From the NCBI GenBank assembly GCA_900544025.1, contig UQTM01000007.1, positions 1 through 64,000 on the forward strand: 64,000 bases of DNA. Direction: 5' to 3'. Under the pieces are notes generated by a model that saw only the letters and a list, made by a program, of their open reading frames with translations, was not told where the DNA came from and did no database searches. A program made the translations under genes and the position numbers. Shown piece by piece: positions 53,341 through 62,747 of this stretch. Numbering within the stretch: the stretch's first letter is position 1; every line of letters begins with the position of its first letter. This DNA is from an uncultured Odoribacter sp. Its GTDB lineage: Bacteria; Bacteroidota; Bacteroidia; Bacteroidales; Marinifilaceae.

Positions 53341-53348
53341 TACCTTTG
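53341..53348 (+). promoter_or_regulatory. -7 box for tgt
   Basis: TACCTTTG is a full match, 26 bp before the tgt start codon; only a weak upstream box is present. Confidence 0.45.
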
Positions 53349-53374
53349 CGGACTAAAATCATTGCGGAGATAGG

Positions 53375-54508
53375 ATGAAATATACTCTTTTAGCGAAGGA
53401 TAAGCATAGTGAGGCACGATGCGGAGTGCTGACGACAGGACATGGGGAAATTCATACACCTATTTTTATGCCTGTGGGGACGGTGGGAAGCGTGAAGGCC
53501 GTGCATATGCGGGAACTGAAAAACGATATCCGGGCAGAGATTATTCTGGGAAATACTTACCATTTGTATTTGCGTCCCGGTACGGAGATATTGCATGCTG
53601 CAGGTGGTTTACATAAATTTAACGGATGGGATAAGCCGATACTGACCGATAGCGGCGGATTTCAGGTGTTTTCTCTGACCGACACGGGGCGTAAGATCAC
53701 AGAGGAAGGTGTGACTTTCCGTTCGCATATCGATGGGTCGAAGCATTTGTTCACACCGGAGAAGGTGATGGATATACAGCGGACGATCGGGGCCGATATT
53801 ATAATGGCTTTCGATGAATGTCCTCCGGGTACGAGCGATTATAAATATGCAAAAAATTCATTGGAACTGACACAAAGGTGGTTGGAACGGTGTGTAAAAC
53901 GTTTCGATGAGACTGAGGCGTTGTATGGATATGAGCAAAATCTGTTTCCGATTGTGCAAGGATGTGTGTATCGTGATTTGCGGGAGAAGTCGGCGGAACA
54001 CGCAGTGGCTCTGAACCGGGCCGGATATGCCATCGGAGGGCTCGCTGTCGGGGAACCGGCAGAGGATATGTATGCCATGATTGAAGTGGTAAACCGGATT
54101 TTACCTCAGGATAAACCCCGCTATCTGATGGGAGTGGGAACTCCTGAGAATATATTGGAAGGAATAGAGCGTGGGGTGGATATGTTCGATTGCGTTATGC
54201 CTACCCGCAACGGGCGCAACGGAATGTTGTTTACCACGGAAGGAGTGATCAATATAAAAAATCAGAAATGGGACAGGGATTTTTCAGCCATAGACCCTGC
54301 TGCTTTGTGTTATGTGGATACGGAATATTCAAAAGCTTATCTGCGTCATCTGATTAAAGCGGATGAGATTCTGGGATTGCAGATTTGTTCCATTCATAAT
54401 CTGGCGTTTTATCTGTGGCTGGTGAAAGAAGCGAGAAAACATATTTTAGAAGGCGATTTCACCGGGTGGAAAGAAGCTACGGTAAAGAAAGTGACGAGAA
54501 GACTTTAA
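53375..54508 (+). CDS. tgt: Queuine/preQ1 tRNA-guanine transglycosylase
   Basis: The 377-residue enzyme replaces G34 in tRNAs with GUN anticodons by a queuosine precursor. The base-binding Asp92 (DSGGFQVFSL) and nucleophile Asp272 (FDCVMPTRNGRNG) are in place. The usual C-terminal zinc motif CxCxxC reads A310, C312, D315, so two of three Cys are replaced, while the paired His341 (SIHNL) is kept. This may be common in the phylum. The gene is followed 35 bp later by an LptF/G-type permease, a pairing I recall from other Bacteroidetes. The length and motifs make the assignment firm. Confidence 0.95.
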   Translation: MKYTLLAKDKHSEARCGVLTTGHGEIHTPIFMPVGTVGSVKAVHMRELKNDIRAEIILGNTYHLYLRPGTEILHAAGGLHKFNGWDKPILTDSGGFQVFSLTDTGRKITEEGVTFRSHIDGSKHLFTPEKVMDIQRTIGADIIMAFDECPPGTSDYKYAKNSLELTQRWLERCVKRFDETEALYGYEQNLFPIVQGCVYRDLREKSAEHAVALNRAGYAIGGLAVGEPAEDMYAMIEVVNRILPQDKPRYLMGVGTPENILEGIERGVDMFDCVMPTRNGRNGMLFTTEGVINIKNQKWDRDFSAIDPAALCYVDTEYSKAYLRHLIKADEILGLQICSIHNLAFYLWLVKEARKHILEGDFTGWKEATVKKVTRRL

Positions 54509-54543
54509 TAAGACGGATGTCCTCTATATAATGGTTGTCAAAG

Positions 54544-55629
54544 ATGATAATAAAGAAACTGGATTTATATATTACACGTAAATTTCTCGGAACCTTCTTT
54601 TTTTCGTTGGCTCTGATTTTATGTATTGTGGTTGTATTCGACATTTCTGAGAAATTAGAGCGTTTTCTTGAATATAAAGCTCCTGTCAAGGCAATTATCG
54701 TGGATTATTATTTTAATTTCCTGCCTTATTTTGCCAATGTGTTTTCATCCTTATTTACTTTTATTGCCGTGATCTTTTTCACTTCGAAGATGGCTTCCGA
54801 CAGTGAAATTATCGCTATCTTGAGTACGGGGATCAGTTTTCGCCGTTTGTTAGTGCCTTATTTGTTTTCTGCTACGGTGATCGCTTGTTTGTCTTTTTTA
54901 ATGGGAGCTTATATCATTCCCAATGCAAACCAGAAGCGTATTCTGTTCGAAGAGGAGTATATGGGCAAGCGCTATTCGAATAAAGAACAACATATCCATC
55001 GCCAAATCGCACCCGGAACGTTCATTTATATGTCGTCTTATTCGGTAGCTTCCAATATCGGCTATGATTTTTCTTTGGAAAATTTTCATGGGGATACTTT
55101 GGTGAGTAAGCTCACTTCATCCCGTATCGTTTGGGATAAGACGAAAGAAAAATGGTCGATTTATAATTGGAGGCTGCGAGAGATAAATGGAGATGAGGAA
55201 GTTTATACCACCGGAAAACAGATAGATACTTTGCTGGCTTTTGAGCCGACTGAGTTTTCTAAGAATCCGAGTAAAATAAAAGAGCAACTGATGCTGCCGG
55301 AGTTGAAAGAATACGAAGACCAGTTGAGGCTGCGGGGAAGTTCCAATGTGGTGGAATTTCAGATCGAACGTTATAAGATGGTGGCAAATGCTTTCGCTAC
55401 TTTTATTCTGACGATTATAGGAGTCAGTATCGCTTCGCGTAAGATTCGGGGAGGGATGGGACTTCATATCGGGATAGGTTTGTTGATCAGTTTTTCTTAT
55501 ATATTGTTTATGCAGTTTTCTACCGTATTCGCAACAAACGGAGGGATGAATCCGTTATTAGCGGTATGGTTCCCTAATATATTGTTTTCGATAGTGGCTT
55601 TGCTGGTTTATAGAACAGCCCCGAAATAA
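54544..55629 (+). CDS. LptF/LptG family lipopolysaccharide export permease
   Basis: The ATG at 54544 gives 361 residues; the upstream in-frame TTG at 54535 is less likely. Six membrane helices are split three and three around a large periplasmic beta-rich domain (about 125-255). The N-terminus LDLYITRKFLGTFFFSLA and the segment SEIIAILSTGISFRRLLVPY are family hallmarks. LptF and LptG form the inner-membrane channel that, with LptB, lifts lipopolysaccharide to the outer membrane. Whether this is F or G cannot be decided from this single gene; the second copy and LptB are elsewhere. Likely co-transcribed with tgt. Confidence 0.92.
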   Translation: MIIKKLDLYITRKFLGTFFFSLALILCIVVVFDISEKLERFLEYKAPVKAIIVDYYFNFLPYFANVFSSLFTFIAVIFFTSKMASDSEIIAILSTGISFRRLLVPYLFSATVIACLSFLMGAYIIPNANQKRILFEEEYMGKRYSNKEQHIHRQIAPGTFIYMSSYSVASNIGYDFSLENFHGDTLVSKLTSSRIVWDKTKEKWSIYNWRLREINGDEEVYTTGKQIDTLLAFEPTEFSKNPSKIKEQLMLPELKEYEDQLRLRGSSNVVEFQIERYKMVANAFATFILTIIGVSIASRKIRGGMGLHIGIGLLISFSYILFMQFSTVFATNGGMNPLLAVWFPNILFSIVALLVYRTAPK

Positions 55630-55713
55630 ATCGGGATAAAATGAGTAGAAAGACGGAGATGCTTGTGTGATTCATGGTGAAATTTCAAAGGATAAAAAAA
55701 TTATAAACAGGAT

Positions 55714-57099
55714 ATGGACAGAGATTATAATAAAAATCGCAATCAAGAAGGGGGAGAGCGTAGGGGATATAAACCGGAAAATGAACGAAAAGGCTATCGG
55801 GAACGCAGGGAGTGGAATGGCAATAGTGACAGGGAAAGAGGGCAGCGTCCGGAGCGTAGAAGTTATGGCGAATCCGGCGGCAATCGTTATCAGAAGGACG
55901 ACCGGGAACAAAGGAACCGGAACTTTAACGGTAATAGATGGGAAAACCGGGATCAGGAAGGCCGGAATAATAGCGGAGAGAGAAGGGAGTATAACCGGGG
56001 CGAGCGCAATACCGGAGGTTATAGAACCGGTGGAGGTTCGAATGAAAAGCCCGGATATCAAGGGAACCGGGGAGATAGACGTCCTTACCGGACAGATGAT
56101 AACCGGGGAGCGAGTCGGAGTTATAACCGGCCGGAAAGAACAGGCAATGAAGAAAGGCCGGCACGAAATTATAACCGTGAAAAATGGAGCGACCGAAATA
56201 AGCCGGAGCAGGAACGTGGCCGTTATAACCGGGAAGGAAATGATGGGAACCGGGAATATAAGCGGAAATTCGACCGGGATAACCGATATGACCGGGAAGG
56301 TGAAATTAGCCATACGGAGAAAGAAGAGTTACGGCAAAAGCATTATAGTAAGAAAAAGATTTTGGCGCACCGTATAAAGAATGAAAATGAGGAAACGGAA
56401 TTGCGTTTAAATCGTTTTATTTCTATAAGTGGAGTATGCTCCCGCCGGGATGCCGACGAATTGATAAAGGCCGGCCGGGTAAAGGTGAACGGAGAAGTAG
56501 TAAATACGGTAGGAGTAAAAGTAAAGAAAAAAGATAAGGTTGAAGTGGACGGTGCTATTATCATTCCGGAACGGAAGGTATATCTTGTGCTGAATAAGCC
56601 TAAAGATTATGTGACCACTGTGGACGATCCTCTTGAACGGAAAACCGTAATGGCTTTGGTCGAGGGTGCTTGTAAAGAAAGGGTATATCCGATAGGTCGG
56701 CTCGACCGGCAGACGACCGGAGTACTGCTGTTTACGAACGACGGTGATCTTGCGAAAAAATTGACTCACCCTAAATTCGACCATAAAAAGATCTATCACG
56801 TATTTTTGGATAAAGCTGTTGCGGAACAGGATATACAGGCTATTGCCGACGGTATTCAGCTGGAAGACGGTTTTATCCAGGCGGATGAAATTAGCTATGC
56901 CTCTGAAGATCGTACGGAGGTGGGCATTGAAATTCATTCCGGAAAAAATCGTGTTGTCAGAAGGATTTTCGAACATTTCGGTTATCAGATTGTGAAGCTC
57001 GACCGTGTTTATTTTGCAGGAATCACGAAGAAGAACCTGCCTCGTGGAAGATGGCGTTTTCTGACGACAGAGGAAGTGAATGTTTTAAAATACTATTGA
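55714..57099 (+). CDS. RsuA/RluB-family pseudouridine synthase with long Arg/Asn/Gly-rich N-terminus
   Basis: The 461-residue protein begins with about 195 residues dominated by Arg, Asn, Gly, Glu and Tyr in loose repeats such as RRSYGESGGNRY and YNRGERNTGG. This is followed by a Lys-rich linker and then an S4 domain (from about residue 230). The catalytic domain has Asp331 in GRLDRQTTGVLLFTNDGDL. The enzyme converts uridine to pseudouridine in 23S or 16S rRNA. The tail is probably disordered and RNA-binding, like other Bacteroidetes members. Its stop codon TGA shares one base with the ATG of the UpxY gene, so expression is coupled. The start at 55714 fits the repeat-rich tail. Confidence 0.92.
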   Translation: MDRDYNKNRNQEGGERRGYKPENERKGYRERREWNGNSDRERGQRPERRSYGESGGNRYQKDDREQRNRNFNGNRWENRDQEGRNNSGERREYNRGERNTGGYRTGGGSNEKPGYQGNRGDRRPYRTDDNRGASRSYNRPERTGNEERPARNYNREKWSDRNKPEQERGRYNREGNDGNREYKRKFDRDNRYDREGEISHTEKEELRQKHYSKKKILAHRIKNENEETELRLNRFISISGVCSRRDADELIKAGRVKVNGEVVNTVGVKVKKKDKVEVDGAIIIPERKVYLVLNKPKDYVTTVDDPLERKTVMALVEGACKERVYPIGRLDRQTTGVLLFTNDGDLAKKLTHPKFDHKKIYHVFLDKAVAEQDIQAIADGIQLEDGFIQADEISYASEDRTEVGIEIHSGKNRVVRRIFEHFGYQIVKLDRVYFAGITKKNLPRGRWRFLTTEEVNVLKYY

Positions 57100-57599
57100 T
57101 GATGGCTTACTGGTATGCAGTATATACTTCGTCCAGGGCAGAAAAGAGAGTAAAAGAACGTTTGGAGCAGGTTGGAATAGAGTGTTATTTGCCTTTGAGA
57201 ACTGAATTCCGGATGTGGAGTAGCCGTAAGAAAAAGGTTTCTGTCCCGCTTATTCCCGGATATATATTCGTGCATGTGGGAGCGGAACAATTTGTTGAGG
57301 TATTGAATATTGCCGGGGTTGTTTCTTTTTTGAAGGAAAAAGGTAAAGCTGTTCCTATTCCCGATAAGCAGATCGGCCAATTACGGTTTGTAGAAGGAAA
57401 TGCAGAAGAACCGATGGAGATTTCTTTCGAGAAAATTCCGGCAGGAAGCCTGATAAAAGTGGTACGGGGAAAATTCGCCGGTTTTGAAGGCGAAGTGATT
57501 GAAATGTCAGGTAAATATAAGATTGTGATACGTTTAGAACATTTGGGTTGTGCTTTAATGACGATTTCTGCCAGTTGTGTGGAAAGGGTTAAAGTTTGA
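57099..57599 (+). CDS. upxY: UpxY-family transcription antiterminator (NusG-like)
   Basis: The 166-residue protein begins MMAYWYAVYTSSRAEKRVKE and has the NGN domain (about 1-105: YWYAVYT, IECYLPLRTEFR, VPLIPGYIFVHV) followed by a KOW domain (about 115-165: VVRGKFAGFEGEVIEM). In Bacteroides fragilis, UpxY proteins prevent early termination in capsule operon leaders. The gene sits directly before polysaccharide export genes, as expected, but no UpxZ-like gene was seen. The ATG (57099 or 57102) overlaps the stop of the upstream pseudouridine synthase gene. Confidence 0.92.
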   Translation: MMAYWYAVYTSSRAEKRVKERLEQVGIECYLPLRTEFRMWSSRKKKVSVPLIPGYIFVHVGAEQFVEVLNIAGVVSFLKEKGKAVPIPDKQIGQLRFVEGNAEEPMEISFEKIPAGSLIKVVRGKFAGFEGEVIEMSGKYKIVIRLEHLGCALMTISASCVERVKV

Positions 57600-57638
57600 T
57601 TTTTTAATGTGCCAATTTTTAAATATTGTTTTTTTCTA

Positions 57639-57646
57639 TATTTTTG
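57639..57646 (+). promoter_or_regulatory. Possible -7 box in the gap before the SLBB gene
   Basis: TATTTTTG matches the consensus, but no upstream box lies at usual spacing, in an 84-bp T-rich gap between UpxY and the export gene. It may be chance in AT-rich DNA. Confidence 0.3.
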
Positions 57647-57683
57647 TTAGCGAATAGGATGTAGAATTTAAAAGAGTTTAGAA

Positions 57684-60155
57684 GTGAATAGGTTGTTTTT
57701 TTTGTTATTTTTTATCTTGTGGTTTGGCGGAGTGTATGCACAGATGTCGGATGAGCAAGTGGTTACTTTATTGAAAAGTGCATATAGCCAGGGATTGAGC
57801 GAGCAGGAAATCGGGATGTTGTTGGTACAAAAGGGGGTGACACAGGAGCAGTTGATGCGTATTAAGGAGCGGGGAGATAATAAGGAGAATGCAGCAGATA
57901 ATTCTTCAGCTTCTTCCCGTATGCGGACAGTGGCGGGAGAGGATGTGTTGCCGGGGGGACAGAGAAAAAACAGTAATAAGGATCAATATCTTCTAAAAGA
58001 TCATTCAGGAGCGGACAGACGAGGGATTTTATTGGATTCTGTGGAAAATATATTGGGGCAGGAAAAACGTCCCTCGAAGAAGGGAAATATAGAAAATCAG
58101 GTTTTTGGACGTAGTATTTTTGAGAATGATGCTTTAACATTCGAGCCTAATTTGAATGTGGCTACTTCTGAAAATTATGTTTTGGGTCCCGGTGACGAAG
58201 TTATCGTCGATGTGTGGGGAGATTCCGAACGTACCATCAGACAGCAGATCTCTCCCGACGGTAATATCTGGATTGAGACTTTAGGACCTGTTTTTTTAAG
58301 TGGATTGAAAGTAAGCGAGGCCTCTGCACATTTAAAAAAAGAACTTACCCGTATCTATGCTTCTATAGACAGCAATACCACATTTGTAAAACTTAGTCTG
58401 GGAAAAATCAGAAGTATTAAGGTGAATATCGTGGGAGATGTTTTGGCTCCCGGAACTTATACTTTGCCTTCGCTGGCTACTTTATTTCATGCTTTATACA
58501 GTGCCGGAGGTGTAAATGATATCGGTTCATTGAGGAGTGTAAAGATTGGACGGGGAGGAAAAGAGATTGCCGATGTCGATATTTATTCTTATTTGTTACA
58601 GGGAAGAAATGACTTGGATATCAGTCTGAAAGATGGTGACGTTATTCTTGTCGCTCCTTATCGGAATTTGGTTTTATTGAAAGGGAAAGTAAAGCGTCCC
58701 ATGAAATACGAATTGACTAACACTGAAACTTTGAGCGATTTGCTGGATTATGCCGGAGGGTTCATGGGCGAGGCTTATAAAAATGCGGTGAGAGTTATCC
58801 GGAAAAGTGGACGGGAACATCAGGTTTTCAATGTTGAAAAGTCGGATTTCGTAAATTTTGTATTGACGGACGGAGATGAAGTTTTTGTAGATTCTGTGCT
58901 TCCCCGGTTTGAAAATAAGATAGAGATTCGGGGAGCAGTGTATCGTGAGGGACTTTATGCGTTAGACAGTAGTATGAATACTGTTAAGCAGTTGATAGAG
59001 AAAGCGGAAGGGCTCCGGGAGGATGCTTTTTTGAATCGGGCGGTTTTATATCGTAATAAACCTAATTTGCTCCTGGAAAGTCAGTCCGTGAATGTGGCGG
59101 GGATTATGAACGGTTCTGCACCCGATATTGCTTTGCGGAAAAATGATGTGTTATATATTCCTTCTATATTCGATTTGAAAGAAGAGTATACGATTTCTGT
59201 CCAAGGGCCGGTAGGATATCCGGGAGTATATAAATTTGCGGAAAATATGAGTATCGAAGATTTGATTATTCAGGCCGGAGGATTGAAAGAATCTGCTTCG
59301 GTTGTTAAAATCGATATAGCAAGACGGGTAAAGAATCCAAAGAGTTTAGAAGTTGGGAGTATATGTGCAGAGAGTTATACAGTAACATTAAAGGATGGGC
59401 TGGCTTTGACAGACGAAGGAAAGGAGTTTATTTTGCAGCCATTCGATGAAGTTTATATACGTAATTCTCCGGGTTACCAGGTACAGCAAAATGTGCAGAT
59501 TACCGGAGAAGCCCTCTTTGCCGGTACTTACGTATTAGCTAAAAAAGGAGAGAGAGTTTCCGATTTGATTCAGAAAGCCGGCGGATTGACTCCGGAGGCG
59601 TATATCGATGGAGCACGTCTTACGCGTAAGAAGGATGACGACGAGTTGGCAAGAGAAGAAGCTATGCGAGAATTATTGAAACGGGCAGGAAAAGATTCTA
59701 TTGATGTAAATCAGGTCAAAGTAAGTGATTATTATATGGTCGGGATCGATTTAAAGAAGATTTTGACCAATAAGGGTTCTGAATATGATATTGTTTTGAA
59801 AGAAGGAGATCATTTGCATATACCTCAATATACAGGAACCGTAAAAATCAGCGGTGCAGTGATGTATCCCAATACGGTCGTATATAATAAGAAGGCGCGC
59901 TTGAAGGATTATATCGAACAGGGGGGAGGTTTTGCCGCCCGTGCTAAAAAGCATAAAGTTTTCATTGTATATATGAATGGAACTGTTTCTAAATCTAAGT
60001 TTTTGTCTAAAGCGATAGCTACTCCGGGATGCGAAATTATCGTTCCATTGAGACCGGTACGCAAGGGGATGGGAATTACAGAAATTATGGGATTAGCGAC
60101 TTCAACGACTTCGATGGCAGCGTTAGTGACTTCTATTATTAATTCAAGTAAATAA
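57684..60155 (+). CDS. Polysaccharide export protein with multiple SLBB domains (Wza-like)
   Basis: The 823-residue protein appears to start at a GTG (57684), because the first ATG lies after the signal peptide. The signal (about 1-20) ends GGVYAQ, with no lipobox. A Poly_export domain at about 160-240 (VLGPGDEVIVDVWGD, ISPDGNIWIETLGPV) is followed by roughly six SLBB-like repeats, as in VDVWGD-, VNIVGDVLAPGTYTLPS- and VQITGEALFAGTYVLAK-type segments. A C-terminal hydrophobic patch occurs near 800-815. It likely forms a periplasm-spanning or outer-membrane channel for surface polysaccharide. It is the first export gene after UpxY and lies 11 bp before the first Wzz-type gene. Confidence 0.9.
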   Translation: MNRLFFLLFFILWFGGVYAQMSDEQVVTLLKSAYSQGLSEQEIGMLLVQKGVTQEQLMRIKERGDNKENAADNSSASSRMRTVAGEDVLPGGQRKNSNKDQYLLKDHSGADRRGILLDSVENILGQEKRPSKKGNIENQVFGRSIFENDALTFEPNLNVATSENYVLGPGDEVIVDVWGDSERTIRQQISPDGNIWIETLGPVFLSGLKVSEASAHLKKELTRIYASIDSNTTFVKLSLGKIRSIKVNIVGDVLAPGTYTLPSLATLFHALYSAGGVNDIGSLRSVKIGRGGKEIADVDIYSYLLQGRNDLDISLKDGDVILVAPYRNLVLLKGKVKRPMKYELTNTETLSDLLDYAGGFMGEAYKNAVRVIRKSGREHQVFNVEKSDFVNFVLTDGDEVFVDSVLPRFENKIEIRGAVYREGLYALDSSMNTVKQLIEKAEGLREDAFLNRAVLYRNKPNLLLESQSVNVAGIMNGSAPDIALRKNDVLYIPSIFDLKEEYTISVQGPVGYPGVYKFAENMSIEDLIIQAGGLKESASVVKIDIARRVKNPKSLEVGSICAESYTVTLKDGLALTDEGKEFILQPFDEVYIRNSPGYQVQQNVQITGEALFAGTYVLAKKGERVSDLIQKAGGLTPEAYIDGARLTRKKDDDELAREEAMRELLKRAGKDSIDVNQVKVSDYYMVGIDLKKILTNKGSEYDIVLKEGDHLHIPQYTGTVKISGAVMYPNTVVYNKKARLKDYIEQGGGFAARAKKHKVFIVYMNGTVSKSKFLSKAIATPGCEIIVPLRPVRKGMGITEIMGLATSTTSMAALVTSIINSSK

Positions 60156-60166
60156 GCTGAGAGATA

Positions 60167-61315
60167 ATGGCAAAAGATTCTATATCTGAACAAAATTCCG
60201 AAGATCAGGAAATAGATTTGCTGGAAATTATTGGTAGATTGTGGCGTGAGCGCAGATTTATTTTAAAAGTTACATTTGTTTTTGTCATATTGGGAATTTT
60301 AGTCGCCTTGTTTAGTAGCAAGGTTTATACTGCCCAATGTTCTATTGTTCCGCAAACCGCCTCTAAAAACACCGGAGGAAGCTTGAGCGGGTTGGCTGCA
60401 ATGGCCGGTATAAATCTGGGAAGTATGGAGAGCGGGGAGTTATTATCCCCGAAAATATATTCTATGATCATCAATAGCGTCCCCTTTCAAAAGGATTTGA
60501 TGCAGGTAAAAATAAAGTTCCAGGAATATGAAGAGCCTATACGGCTATTCGATTACTACACAGACGAAAAATATCAGAAGTTTTCTTTATTGGGAACCAT
60601 AAAAAAATATACGATAGGTTTGCCGGGGATTATGATGGAAGCGTTGAGAGGAAAAGAGGAGGAAGATTTACAAACGGAAACGGTAAGCGATGATTCGGTC
60701 ATGATAGAGACTTTGACCAAGAAAGAAAATGCTTGTGTGAAGGCTATAAAAACGATGATTTCTTTTAACCTGAACGAAAAGGAAGGATATTTCACTTTGG
60801 CTGCCAGTATGTCGGAACCTTTGGCTGCAGCCCAACTGGTTGCCGCTACGCAGCAGTTACTTCAAAAATATGTAACGGCTTTTAAGATTGAAAAGGTGGA
60901 AAACAATCTGGCATTTGTTGAAAGTCGTTATCAGGATGCTAAAAGAGATTTTGAAGCCAAGCAACAGGAATTGGCAGCTTATCGGGATGCTAACCGTAAT
61001 TTTGCATTAGAGAAAGCACGGACTAATGAAGAACGACTGAAAACGCAGAGCGATCTTTTGTTTAGTGTTTACAGTGAGTTGGCTAAACAGCGGGAACAGG
61101 CTAATATTCAAGTAAAAGAAACAACCCCTATTTTTACGATTGTCGATCCGGTAACGGTGCCTAATGAGCGTGCCAAGCCTAAACGGAGTCTGATATGTAT
61201 TGCTTTTACCATATTGGGAGGATTCGTAGGGATAGGTTTGGTTTTGGTTTTACCTTTTATTGCTAAGATTTCCGGACATAAAAAGTTAGCTAAATGGCTT
61301 CCCGAAAATTCCTGA
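60167..61315 (+). CDS. Wzz-type polysaccharide chain-length determinant, long form
   Basis: The 382-residue protein has the Wzz layout: a cytoplasmic start with EIDLLEIIGRLWRERRF, a first membrane helix (about 38-58), a periplasmic region rich in helices and coiled coil (about 225-310, DAKRDFEAKQQELAAYRDAN), and a second helix (about 342-365) preceded by PNERAKPKRS. It has no kinase domain. It probably sets chain length together with the SLBB export protein 11 bp upstream. A paralogue follows 156 bp downstream. Confidence 0.92.
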   Translation: MAKDSISEQNSEDQEIDLLEIIGRLWRERRFILKVTFVFVILGILVALFSSKVYTAQCSIVPQTASKNTGGSLSGLAAMAGINLGSMESGELLSPKIYSMIINSVPFQKDLMQVKIKFQEYEEPIRLFDYYTDEKYQKFSLLGTIKKYTIGLPGIMMEALRGKEEEDLQTETVSDDSVMIETLTKKENACVKAIKTMISFNLNEKEGYFTLAASMSEPLAAAQLVAATQQLLQKYVTAFKIEKVENNLAFVESRYQDAKRDFEAKQQELAAYRDANRNFALEKARTNEERLKTQSDLLFSVYSELAKQREQANIQVKETTPIFTIVDPVTVPNERAKPKRSLICIAFTILGGFVGIGLVLVLPFIAKISGHKKLAKWLPENS

Positions 61316-61410
61316 CATAAAATTTGATCGGTAAGACTTCTCTATTTAAATATCGGAATTATTGTATTAAAATGGAAAAATACGAATATAATTATAACCT
61401 TAATTTTTTC

Positions 61411-61418
61411 TATCTTTG
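61411..61418 (+). promoter_or_regulatory. -7 box before the second Wzz-type gene
   Basis: TATCTTTG is a full match 53 bp before the start codon; no standard upstream box was seen. It could be an internal promoter of the locus. Confidence 0.4.
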
Positions 61419-61471
61419 TATTGCTTTTAAAAACGGGAATTTTTAAAAGATAAGAACTAAGTAATATCAGT

Positions 61472-62458
61472 ATGCAGGAACAGGAAATCGATCTTTTAGA
61501 GGTCATCTATAAATTGTGGAATCGCCGTAAGTTTTTATTTTTATTAGTTTTTATCTTTATGCTGACAGGAGGGGTAATCGCTTTTGTATTGCCTCGTCAG
61601 TATGTGGCGGAATGTATCTTGGGGCTGGAAGTCGTAGATAATACGATGCGCGTAAAATTGGAGGGATTGTCTGCCGTTCAGAATATGAATGTAGGGAATG
61701 TAAGAGAAGTGCAGGTGGTTTCGCCTTCTATGTATCCTAATATTTTATATAGCGTTCCTTTTCAAAAAGAATTGATTCATAAACGCCTGTTTATGGGAGA
61801 AGGACAGGATTCTTTATCATTTTATGAATACTTTACTCATAGTAAACTTGCCGAGGACCAGCGGGAAAATAGCAGAGGGGTCCAGAATGTGTCGCCCCAG
61901 GAGTTGAGCTGTATGGCTTATTTAAAAAAGAAGATTGTCTTAAAGATCGTAGAGAGAGACGGCTATTTGAAACTTTCTGTTGCCATGCCCGATGCGGAAA
62001 TGGCAGCCCAGATAGCACAACAGACACAAGAAATGTTGCAGCAGTATATTACGGAGTTTAAAGTGGCAAAAGTTCAGGCAACTCTGAATTTTATAGAAGA
62101 GCGTTATGCAGAGGTAAAGCAGGAATTAGAGAAAAAGCAGCAGGCATTGATGGTTTTTCGTGAAAAAAATAAAGAAAATTCTCTTCTTGTAAAGAAAGGA
62201 GAAGAAAAGATACTGAACAATGAATATGAACTTTTTTTTAATTTATATGCGGATATTGTTCGGCAACGCGAGCAGGCACGAATGCTGGTAAAAGAAAACA
62301 TTCCCGTACTTACAGTGATCGAGCCTGTTATATTACCTTCTTCTCCCGCTAAGCCCAATAAGATGTTAATTATAGCTATTTCGGCGCTGATAGGTGGATT
62401 TATAGGATGTTGCTGGGTATTGCTGGCTTCTTCTTATCGGAAATGGAAAAGCATGTAA
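61472..62458 (+). CDS. Wzz-type polysaccharide chain-length determinant, short form
   Basis: The 328-residue protein is a paralogue of the preceding gene, sharing EIDLLEVIYKLWNRRKF at the start, the TQEMLQQYITEFKVAKVQATLNF-type region, and PAKPNKM before the last membrane helix. Membrane helices lie near 22-42 and 298-320. It is about 54 residues shorter, missing mostly central sequence. It may be an alternative length regulator or act with the first. No kinase motif is present. Confidence 0.9.
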   Translation: MQEQEIDLLEVIYKLWNRRKFLFLLVFIFMLTGGVIAFVLPRQYVAECILGLEVVDNTMRVKLEGLSAVQNMNVGNVREVQVVSPSMYPNILYSVPFQKELIHKRLFMGEGQDSLSFYEYFTHSKLAEDQRENSRGVQNVSPQELSCMAYLKKKIVLKIVERDGYLKLSVAMPDAEMAAQIAQQTQEMLQQYITEFKVAKVQATLNFIEERYAEVKQELEKKQQALMVFREKNKENSLLVKKGEEKILNNEYELFFNLYADIVRQREQARMLVKENIPVLTVIEPVILPSSPAKPNKMLIIAISALIGGFIGCCWVLLASSYRKWKSM

Positions 62459-62697
62459 CCCAATAGCTCATCTTTCTATTTCGAATGAGAAGCCGGTTAA
62501 ATCTTAGCTTTTGTTTTCTATCGTAGTTATCATAGTTTTAATATTTTAATGACGATCATTTCATAAATGTGTGGGAACGTCGGATCATATTGAAAGATAT
62601 AAAAGTATTTATTTCCTGGTATTCAAAAGGGTATTTGTATATGGATAAAATAATTATTTTTTTATCTGGAAAATAACGATTATATAACAAAACTGTG

Positions 62698-62705
62698 TAT
62701 TTTTG
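62698..62705 (+). promoter_or_regulatory. -7 box before the glycosyl-phosphate transferase gene
   Basis: TATTTTTG is a full match, 43 bp before the start codon; no standard upstream box was found in the 289-bp gap. Confidence 0.4.
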
Positions 62706-62747
62706 CAAAAATAGAATAATAAATAGGTTGTAGTAAATAGGAATGAG

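Noticed and set aside
55667..56377. Long plus-strand frame (236 codons) and a minus-strand frame (55672-56313) over the Arg/Asn-rich tail
   Set aside because: Both are shadows of the low-complexity region; the biased codons remove stops in other frames. Only the frame starting at 55714 continues into the pseudouridine synthase domain.
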